From Aphelocoma coerulescens (taxonomy: Eukaryota > Chordata > Aves > Passeriformes > Corvidae): a DNA stretch of 64,000 nucleotides. This document shows, in pieces, positions 56,165-64,000 of this stretch. The notes beneath the pieces are model-generated. The model was not told where the DNA came from and ran no database searches. It saw only the letters and a list, made by a program, of their open reading frames with translations. The DNA lies in assembly GCF_041296385.1 (NCBI RefSeq), contig NW_027183776.1:1-64000 (forward strand). Reading direction: 5' to 3'. Position 1 is the stretch's first letter, and every line of letters starts with the position of its first letter. A program made the translations under genes and the position numbers.

Positions 56165-57411
56165 TCTCCCCCGTTCTGATGAACAACTAAGATATTAGAT
56201 ACAGTCCTACTCGTTATTTTTTGCACACACTGAAGCATACAAGGTACTGCTACTAAAACTATAATTATTACTACTAGAATAATCAAGCCTATTTTACAGA
56301 GTTCCCTTAGCCAAGGTGCAAAGCTCCAATCATCAAACAAACTGTCCAGCCAAGACGGGTCATCTGTTCTAATTTGGTTAGCTAGATCCTTTAGGTTTTG
56401 TAGCTGTTTGTGAATGGAAACAGAATGATCGGATAAGTTCATACAGCATAATCCTTCAAAATCTTCACAGCCGTGCCCATGTGCTAATAAAAGATAATCA
56501 ACGGCAGCTCTATTTTGTAAAGTGGCATGTCTGACTGCCTCTTCATCGGTTAACAGATCACTGATCATAGTAGAGGTGGCATTTACCTCCTTGCTGAGCC
56601 AACATCCCAACTTGTTTAACTGTTTTAAAGCAATTGAGGAGCTTAACTGAGGTAGAAAAATGCTTGCAACAATTGATTTTCCAGAGTTCCAAGGGTGGAA
56701 GTCACTATCACAGTCACTATCGTACTGATGTCCCCAGGAAGATCTGATCTTTCTGCTTTTCTTTTTGATTACCTCTTTGACACTGGGAGCAATAATTGTA
56801 AGTTGTCCCAGAGCACAAGGGCCACCATCTATTTTTGAAGGTATACCTTGCCAGGCCCTGTCTCCACAGATGAGCCAAATTCCTCTGGGGAATCGAATAG
56901 GAAGTTTGCTAAAACGATCTGCATGAGGTTCGTCATATATAAGAAGCTTAACTTGACTACACCAAGAAGTTACATTGCTATAAGCTGGGTGATATGGGGT
57001 AACATTTAAATGGGGACCGTTTTCTCCTTGAAAGTGAAAGAAATAGCAGGTATCCATAGTTAACGAACCTAGGATTTCTAGCTCTTGAAGGTCAGATTTA
57101 TCAATTTTAGAATTATCAATATAAGTTTGGTGTCTATGGCTGGGAGTTGGAGATACATGATGATCGTCATATGGCCAATACTTATCAAGAGTAATATTAT
57201 CAAAACCTTCTGGAAGAGGTACTCCAACTAAACAGGTTGAAAAAGGTTTGTCAGGGCTTGTGTCAGATAGACAGATGGTATCGGAGCCTGCGGATTTGGC
57301 TAAAGCAACCCAGACATTTGTCTTTGGTTGATTCACAGGTAAAGCTTCACTACAAAAACTAAAACAAAAGAATAAAAGCAACATGCACGCGCGCAAATGA
57401 GAAAACTCCAT
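56053..57411 (-). CDS. env: Env, copy 6
   Basis: Same 452-aa protein as at 15921-17279, with ATG at 57411. Confidence 0.93.
   Translation of the reverse strand: MEFSHLRACMLLLFFCFSFCSEALPVNQPKTNVWVALAKSAGSDTICLSDTSPDKPFSTCLVGVPLPEGFDNITLDKYWPYDDHHVSPTPSHRHQTYIDNSKIDKSDLQELEILGSLTMDTCYFFHFQGENGPHLNVTPYHPAYSNVTSWCSQVKLLIYDEPHADRFSKLPIRFPRGIWLICGDRAWQGIPSKIDGGPCALGQLTIIAPSVKEVIKKKSRKIRSSWGHQYDSDCDSDFHPWNSGKSIVASIFLPQLSSSIALKQLNKLGCWLSKEVNATSTMISDLLTDEEAVRHATLQNRAAVDYLLLAHGHGCEDFEGLCCMNLSDHSVSIHKQLQNLKDLANQIRTDDPSWLDSLFDDWSFAPWLRELCKIGLIILVVIIIVLVAVPCMLQCVQKITSRTVSNILVVHQNGGDVGEDETGKPYKYDCLTKDSGNMKTVSDIEMKAIFEI
56165..56176 (-). other. Polypurine tract, copy 6
   Basis: GAACGGGGGAGA abutting LTR 9. 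Confidence 0.88.
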
Positions 57412-57465
57412 TCTTTTCTTGAGCTGTTTTTGGCAGATCACTTTCTTCTGGTGATTCTGCGCAGT

Positions 57466-58617
57466 TCAGGTCTGGGTGCTTGCTTCCTGGCTTCCACTTG
57501 CAGAGTCACTGGCTGGTGTGGTGGCATCAGCAGGCTTTGATGCGAGGTATGGCTTCACGTTTTTTGCTGGAACCCACTTGATTCCTTCACCTGTGGAAAC
57601 ACATGCAAACCCCTTCCCCCACATTATAAGATTGTATGGTCCTTCTATTTTTCCTGAGTCTAGATTTTTAATCAAAACTGGGGGGCGCTCTTTCAGTTTT
57701 GCTTTTTTGTTGTTCAAAAAATGTCTATAAATGGGGGGATCAGGCTCTTCTGCAGAGCTATTCAAAAAATTGTAAACATACAAAGCCTTGTTCAACCTCC
57801 TTTGAGGTGTATCCTGGACTTCTCCCCCTCTCTGTTGATCTAAAATGCGTTTTAGGGTTTGATGTGTTCTTTTTAGGGTACTTTTTAGCAGTTGTTTAAG
57901 ATACGGTGAGCAAATACCACTATCTCTTACAGCCCTTCTTAGTTCTTTAATTTCGTGAGTGGGGATGGGAACCCACGTTTTGGGACTGTCAGGCTGTTGG
58001 CTAGCTATCACAGGCTTAGCTAATAGACTTTCATCTTTACAGCTTTGGAGTCTTATTTCATGCCAATCTGTTAATTGAGAATAATCTGAGCACTTTGGAG
58101 GATTTTTTGATTCAGAAAGTAGCGCTAACAAACTCTCAGAACTCGTTTTCTCCTTATGGGTTGCAAGATCCCAGCCGCTCGCTGGCGGGACTCTGGGGCT
58201 CATTGCAAACAAATCTGGCTGCTTTTCAGGGTTTCCTGGTGTTAGATTTAAAGCATCAGCTCGGGCAGAGCGGCTCTCCGTCTTCCCTGCCACTGGAGCT
58301 GCACCACTGCCCTCCGTTCCCCCCCTGTTTGCGGCTTGTGAGGCGAGGCTGAGCTGCGCGGAGGGATGTTGCTGGGCGGCGGTAGCCGAGGGATACAGCT
58401 GTGCGGTGCCGGAGGGCCCCGGCGGGGGCGGCGATGGCACTGCCGATCTCCGCGGTGGCGGGCGAGGAGGCGGGGGGGCCGCGAGCAACCGGCTCCGCGG
58501 CAGCGGGCGAGGGGGTGCGGGTGGCTCTATTGAAGGCGAGGTGAAAGCCGTGGGGGGCGGTGGCGGAGCTAGTTCCGTGAGCAGTGCTGTGGTTGGAGAA
58601 GTGTGAGCGTGCGTGGG
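57466..58617 (-). pseudogene. gag-pol remnant, copy 6
   Basis: Same open frame and deletion join as copy 1. Confidence 0.85.
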
Positions 58618-59981
58618 TTACGCCATCAGGTCAACGTGGCGGACTGTGATGGCCGCTGTCTGTGTGTCGGGGAGAGCGGGAGGTGGCAGGGCTGTCCCGT
58701 CGGCAGGAGACGATCCCGGGGCTGCGGGAGGCGGGAGGGCCGGCGTGGAGGCGGCGGGAGTATGTTGCGGTGGGGCCATGGCGAACGGTGGGCAGTCGGC
58801 GGCTGGACCGCGGCGTGCTGCCGCTGGGAGTTTGCAGGCTGGGCTGGTGTGGCTGCCGGCGCGGCGGTGCCAGGAGACGGGGCTGGAGCAGCGGCAGGCA
58901 CGGGAGAGGCAGCAGCCATCTGTGTAGGCGCTGCAGCGCCGGCACCAGGTGGCTGGCGGGGCTGGGGCGCTCCGTGTCCCACGGACGCGGACGGGACGTT
59001 GACCACCACCGGCGCCGTGTCGGTGGCGGCGAGGGGGACCTGGGGGGCTGGAAGAAGGGTCGCCGCCTGGCTTTGCGGGGGGCCGGCTATGATGGTGGCT
59101 ACAGCCATAACAGGCGCGGCTAGGGGAGCGGTAGGACCCGTAGGTGGCTGGGGAGCAGCCGCTGGCCCCGCGGGGCTATCGGCGGGGGGCGGGGCCGCGA
59201 AGGCGCTGGCGGACGGGGTGGGAGGAGCGAGGGACGGGGCCGCGAAGACGCTGGAGCCGAGGGCGGGGACCGCGGGAGCCGGGGCAGCAGGGAGGAACGG
59301 GATGGGGGGGGCGGGGATGGGGGGAGCGGTGGAGGGGGTCGTAGGGTCCGGTGGGACAGGGGTGACGGCTGCCAGGACAGCGGGGGCGGGGGGCGGGGCG
59401 GCACGAGTCAGTCGGACCGCGGCTACCGGAGCCGCGAGAGGCGGGACAGCAGGGACTAACGGGACCGTGGGGGTGGAGATGACGGGGGCGGTGGGGGGGG
59501 CGGTGGAGTCCGGTGGGGCAGGGGTGACCGGTGCAGGGACCGCGGGGGGGTGGGGCGGGGCGGCACGAGACAGCTGGACCGCGGGTACCGGAGCCGTGAG
59601 GTCCGGCGGCGGGGCGGGGGCCGTGCCCGGTTGCAGGCTCGCGGCGGCAAGGGGCGGGCTCGCAGCAGGAGCGGGACCCGGCGAGGTGGCTGCTGCGGGC
59701 GGCGCCTTCACAGCAAACAGCTCCACGAGCGCTCTGCAAGCCGGGACCAGCTCCGCGGCAGCCCAATCCCGGCGGGAGATATTATTAAAGAGTTTAACCC
59801 GAACTGTGTCCCAGAAGTCTCTTGTAAAGACGGCTGAACGGTCAGCATTTGGGAAATTAATCAGAGTCCATTCTAAGAGGTTTTTTAGCTCCTGTTTAGG
59901 TAATTGACTTGGACCGGAGCTTAGTAAGTACTTAAGTTGTTTATAGAGATGTCTGTCATGGGCAGAGTGAGTTTGTCCCAT
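58618..59981 (-). pseudogene. gag: Gag with late frameshift, copy 6
   Basis: ATG at 59981. The main G-run (59493-59500) has 8 G, as in copy 1, but one C is missing near 58793 (GGGCAGTCGG for GGGCCAGTCGG). The last ~55 residues are therefore read in another frame, which ends at 58626 (451 aa). Confidence 0.8.
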
Positions 59982-59997
59982 TATTGACCAGTATGAT

Positions 59998-60007
59998 ACT
60001 CACCTAG
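59998..60007 (-). promoter_or_regulatory. Major splice donor, copy 6
   Basis: CTAG|GTGAGT, unchanged. Confidence 0.75.
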
Positions 60008-60104
60008 ATGTCGCAGGGGGCAGGGTCCTTAATCAGAAGTCCGTCGTGGGGGGCTGGCCAGGCTCTCCACACGGCGCTCAGGACGCTGCTGTCGGGTCCC
60101 TCCT

Positions 60105-60516
60105 CAGAGCTCCGGTTTCAGGCGTCGCTTGGCAACGGCTTTCCGTGCTCGGGACCTCGCAGGTGTCTCCACTCAGAGCTCCAGCGCGGGCGGTGCTGAG
60201 CAATACCCGCCTGTGCTCGGGCGCGCGGCTGGATCCCTCCTAAGAGCTCCGGTCTGCACTGCTTAGCAGCGTGTCCGTGCTCGAGGGGTACCACGGCAAA
60301 CTTCCTCAAAGAGCTCCAGGTAACCGCTGCGCAGCAGTGGCCGTCTGTGCTCGAGGACTGCCAGGCAATTTCCTCCCTCCGAGAGCTCCAGGTAATTGCT
60401 ACGAAGTAACGGCTCCCCGTGCTCGAGGGCTGCCTCAGCAGAGTTATAGAGCTCCGGCTTTTACGCTGCGCAGCAACGGTATGCCGTGCTCACGACACGT
60501 TCCAGGTGGCTATAAC
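60105..60516 (-). repeat. Six leader repeats, copy 6
   Basis: As at 19974. Confidence 0.85.
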
Positions 60517-60580
60517 TGGTCTTTTAGTTACCGTCCATGGCGAAGTCTCTCACAGGTGGAAGAAGCTGAATCAGGCCTTC

Positions 60581-60598
60581 ACTCACGTTTGGGCGCCA
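60581..60598 (-). other. Primer binding site, copy 6
   Basis: TGGCGCCCAAACGTGAGT, unchanged. Confidence 0.85.
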
Positions 60599-60601
60599 GT
60601 T

Positions 60602-61433
60602 TGTCGAAATTGATGGCGATGATGGTGATGAGGGTGTGGGTTCGGTCGGGCCCGGCTGGAGATGGACGGCGACGAGAGATCTCTATAAGCAGGTCTTTGG
60701 AGCATGCAGTTTATTGCAGAGGGCGTGGGTACAGGGGCACTGCTTAGAGCTGCCAGCTGCAGCTCCAAGCAGGCCCAAGGTGTAAGAGAGGGAGAGAGAG
60801 TGAGCGAGAGAGCTAGAGCAAGAGGCTGAGAGCTAAGAGTGTAAAGAGCAAGAGAGACAAACTAAGAGGAGAGCTGAATTAAGAGGAAGAAGAAGAGCAA
60901 GAGAGTTACTAAGAGAGCTACTAAGAGGAGAAGAGCATTACTAAGAGAGCTACTAAGAGAGTTACTAAGAGCGTTACTAAGAGGAGAAGAGCATTACTAA
61001 GAGGAGAGGAGTTAAGAGAGCGAGGAGCTTGTTACAATACAATAAATCATCTTCTGTAGTGAATATTCTAATTCTCAGTAGCCAATCTAATACAAGGTAC
61101 AAATCCTATAGCATTTACATACAGCCTATAAGAGTTCTTACATTACCATAGAGTGTTACATTTTAACTTCTAAAAACTACTCTTTGGACCCCTTCTGCTG
61201 AGCTAGTAGGGTCTGCTCTGACCCTTGGACCTGTCTGCAAGCAGAGGGTATTGTTCAATCAAGAGGGGATTACCTTCAGCCGGCTATACCATTGTTTTCC
61301 AGTTGTTCAGTAACTAAGACTCTATATCTCAAAGATGGCCTTCATTTCGATGTCGCTCACAGTTTTCATATTCCCAGAATCTTTTGTTAGGCAATCATAT
61401 TTATAAGGCTTTCCTGTTTCATCTTCCCCAACA
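60602..61433 (-). repeat. LTR 10 (shared between copies 6 and 7)
   Basis: 832 bp with the common bases at both variable sites. Confidence 0.95.
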
Positions 61434-62680
61434 TCTCCCCCGTTCTGATGAACAACTAAGATATTAGATACAGTCCTACTCGTTATTTTTTGCACACACT
61501 GAAGCATACAAGGTACTGCTACTAAAACTATAATTATTACTACTAGAATAATCAAGCCTATTTTACAGAGTTCCCTTAGCCAAGGTGCAAAGCTCCAATC
61601 ATCAAACAAACTGTCCAGCCAAGACGGGTCATCTGTTCTAATTTGGTTAGCTAGATCCTTTAGGTTTTGTAGCTGTTTGTGAATGGAAACAGAATGATCG
61701 GATAAGTTCATACAGCATAATCCTTCAAAATCTTCACAGCCGTGCCCATGTGCTAATAAAAGATAATCAACGGCAGCTCTATTTTGTAAAGTGGCATGTC
61801 TGACTGCCTCTTCATCGGTTAACAGATCACTGATCATAGTAGAGGTGGCATTTACCTCCTTGCTGAGCCAACATCCCAACTTGTTTAACTGTTTTAAAGC
61901 AATTGAGGAGCTTAACTGAGGTAGAAAAATGCTTGCAACAATTGATTTTCCAGAGTTCCAAGGGTGGAAGTCACTATCACAGTCACTATCGTACTGATGT
62001 CCCCAGGAAGATCTGATCTTTCTGCTTTTCTTTTTGATTACCTCTTTGACACTGGGAGCAATAATTGTAAGTTGTCCCAGAGCACAAGGGCCACCATCTA
62101 TTTTTGAAGGTATACCTTGCCAGGCCCTGTCTCCACAGATGAGCCAAATTCCTCTGGGGAATCGAATAGGAAGTTTGCTAAAACGATCTGCATGAGGTTC
62201 GTCATATATAAGAAGCTTAACTTGACTACACCAAGAAGTTACATTGCTATAAGCTGGGTGATATGGGGTAACATTTAAATGGGGACCGTTTTCTCCTTGA
62301 AAGTGAAAGAAATAGCAGGTATCCATAGTTAACGAACCTAGGATTTCTAGCTCTTGAAGGTCAGATTTATCAATTTTAGAATTATCAATATAAGTTTGGT
62401 GTCTATGGCTGGGAGTTGGAGATACATGATGATCGTCATATGGCCAATACTTATCAAGAGTAATATTATCAAAACCTTCTGGAAGAGGTACTCCAACTAA
62501 ACAGGTTGAAAAAGGTTTGTCAGGGCTTGTGTCAGATAGACAGATGGTATCGGAGCCTGCGGATTTGGCTAAAGCAACCCAGACATTTGTCTTTGGTTGA
62601 TTCACAGGTAAAGCTTCACTACAAAAACTAAAACAAAAGAATAAAAGCAACATGCACGCGCGCAAATGAGAAAACTCCAT
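61322..62680 (-). CDS. env: Env, copy 7
   Basis: Same 452-aa protein as at 15921-17279, with ATG at 62680. Confidence 0.93.
   Translation of the reverse strand: MEFSHLRACMLLLFFCFSFCSEALPVNQPKTNVWVALAKSAGSDTICLSDTSPDKPFSTCLVGVPLPEGFDNITLDKYWPYDDHHVSPTPSHRHQTYIDNSKIDKSDLQELEILGSLTMDTCYFFHFQGENGPHLNVTPYHPAYSNVTSWCSQVKLLIYDEPHADRFSKLPIRFPRGIWLICGDRAWQGIPSKIDGGPCALGQLTIIAPSVKEVIKKKSRKIRSSWGHQYDSDCDSDFHPWNSGKSIVASIFLPQLSSSIALKQLNKLGCWLSKEVNATSTMISDLLTDEEAVRHATLQNRAAVDYLLLAHGHGCEDFEGLCCMNLSDHSVSIHKQLQNLKDLANQIRTDDPSWLDSLFDDWSFAPWLRELCKIGLIILVVIIIVLVAVPCMLQCVQKITSRTVSNILVVHQNGGDVGEDETGKPYKYDCLTKDSGNMKTVSDIEMKAIFEI
61434..61445 (-). other. Polypurine tract, copy 7
   Basis: GAACGGGGGAGA abutting LTR 10. 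Confidence 0.88.
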
Positions 62681-62734
62681 TCTTTTCTTGAGCTGTTTTT
62701 GGCAGATCACTTTCTTCTGGTGATTCTGCGCAGT

Positions 62735-63886
62735 TCAGGTCTGGGTGCTTGCTTCCTGGCTTCCACTTGCAGAGTCACTGGCTGGTGTGGTGGCATCAGC
62801 AGGCTTTGATGCGAGGTATGGCTTCACGTTTTTTGCTGGAACCCACTTGATTCCTTCACCTGTGGAAACACATGCAAACCCCTTCCCCCACATTATAAGA
62901 TTGTATGGTCCTTCTATTTTTCCTGAGTCTAGATTTTTAATCAAAACTGGGGGGCGCTCTTTCAGTTTTGCTTTTTTGTTGTTCAAAAAATGTCTATAAA
63001 TGGGGGGATCAGGCTCTTCTGCAGAGCTATTCAAAAAATTGTAAACATACAAAGCCTTGTTCAACCTCCTTTGAGGTGTATCCTGGACTTCTCCCCCTCT
63101 CTGTTGATCTAAAATGCGTTTTAGGGTTTGATGTGTTCTTTTTAGGGTACTTTTTAGCAGTTGTTTAAGATACGGTGAGCAAATACCACTATCTCTTACA
63201 GCCCTTCTTAGTTCTTTAATTTCGTGAGTGGGGATGGGAACCCACGTTTTGGGACTGTCAGGCTGTTGGCTAGCTATCACAGGCTTAGCTAATAGACTTT
63301 CATCTTTACAGCTTTGGAGTCTTATTTCATGCCAATCTGTTAATTGAGAATAATCTGAGCACTTTGGAGGATTTTTTGATTCAGAAAGTAGCGCTAACAA
63401 ACTCTCAGAACTCGTTTTCTCCTTATGGGTTGCAAGATCCCAGCCGCTCGCTGGCGGGACTCTGGGGCTCATTGCAAACAAATCTGGCTGCTTTTCAGGG
63501 TTTCCTGGTGTTAGATTTAAAGCATCAGCTCGGGCAGAGCGGCTCTCCGTCTTCCCTGCCACTGGAGCTGCACCACTGCCCTCCGTTCCCCCCCTGTTTG
63601 CGGCTTGTGAGGCGAGGCTGAGCTGCGCGGAGGGATGTTGCTGGGCGGCGGTAGCCGAGGGATACAGCTGTGCGGTGCCGGAGGGCCCCGGCGGGGGCGG
63701 CGATGGCACTGCCGATCTCCGCGGTGGCGGGCGAGGAGGCGGGGGGGCCGCGAGCAACCGGCTCCGCGGCAGCGGGCGAGGGGGTGCGGGTGGCTCTATT
63801 GAAGGCGAGGTGAAAGCCGTGGGGGGCGGTGGCGGAGCTAGTTCCGTGAGCAGTGCTGTGGTTGGAGAAGTGTGAGCGTGCGTGGG
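62735..63886 (-). pseudogene. gag-pol remnant, copy 7
   Basis: Same open frame and deletion join as copy 1; G-run of 7 before the capsid segment, as in most copies. Confidence 0.85.
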
Positions 63887-64000
63887 TTACGCCATCAGGT
63901 CAACGTGGCGGACTGTGATGGCCGCTGTCTGTGTGTCGGGGAGAGCGGGAGGTGGCAGGGCTGTCCCGTCGGCAGGAGACGATCCCGGGGCTGCGGGAGG
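63887..64000 (-). pseudogene. gag: Gag C-terminal end, copy 7, cut by window end
   Basis: Only the last 114 bases of the Pro/Ala-rich gag frame and its TAA are in the window. Whether the G-run upstream is 8 or 9 cannot be seen. Confidence 0.7.

Larger units (their letters stand above)
55333..64000 (-). mobile_element. ERV block 4, double or longer, cut by window end
   Basis: LTR 9 (55333-56164), internal copy 6 (56165-60601, 4437 bp), LTR 10 (60602-61433) and the beginning of internal copy 7 (61434 on). At least two internal regions are present; the total number cannot be seen. Confidence 0.95.

Overview
The window is eukaryotic and almost certainly avian. It holds no recognisable host gene, tRNA, rRNA or CRISPR. 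It consists of two things only: (1) a GC-rich tandem satellite with a unit of 2119, 2193 or 2268 bp, and (2) a defective endogenous retrovirus (ERV) on the minus strand, inserted in that satellite. The bird assignment rests on the env gene, whose SU end and TM subunit (Cys-flanked internal fusion loop, CX6CC) look like avian alpharetroviruses. The matrix, capsid-start and integrase remnants and the Lys-type primer binding site look betaretrovirus-like. The species and chromosome cannot be told from sequence; a repeat-rich chromosome such as the W is a guess.

Layout: 1-15195 is satellite (one partial and six full units). 15201-26573 is an ERV array, LTR-internal-LTR-internal-LTR. 26574-31034 holds two satellite units. 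31040-42414 is a second ERV array of the same double form. 42415-46950 holds two satellite units. 46956-53059 is an ordinary single provirus (LTR-internal-LTR). 53060-55327 is one satellite unit. 55333-64000 is another ERV array, cut by the window end inside its second internal region. All four ERV blocks sit at exactly the same base of the satellite unit, in the same orientation; at the seven ERV-satellite edges inside the window the same 5-bp ACAAA is present. The simplest history is one insertion, after which the satellite amplified with the virus inside it. This made a higher-order repeat with a period of about 15.84 kb (10735-26573 and 26574-42414), with shorter or rearranged versions downstream.

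Each ERV internal region (about 4.44 kb) reads, in viral orientation: primer binding site, a leader with six degenerate 66-72 bp repeats, splice donor, gag matrix-like domain, a very long Pro/Ala-rich tract, a TAA stop, more Pro-rich sequence, the start of capsid joined directly to the C-terminus of integrase, a TGA stop, then a complete env reading frame whose last 36 codons lie in the 3' LTR. Protease, reverse transcriptase, RNase H, nucleocapsid and the integrase catalytic core are absent, so the element cannot replicate by itself. The seven env frames are identical and open. Gag differs between copies only through one-base indels, mostly in one G-run, and these explain every length difference among the internal regions.

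The satellite unit contains a nested 75-bp minisatellite (3, 4 or 5 copies), which explains the three unit lengths. Its many open frames are best explained by the 75-bp period being a multiple of three, not by coding function.
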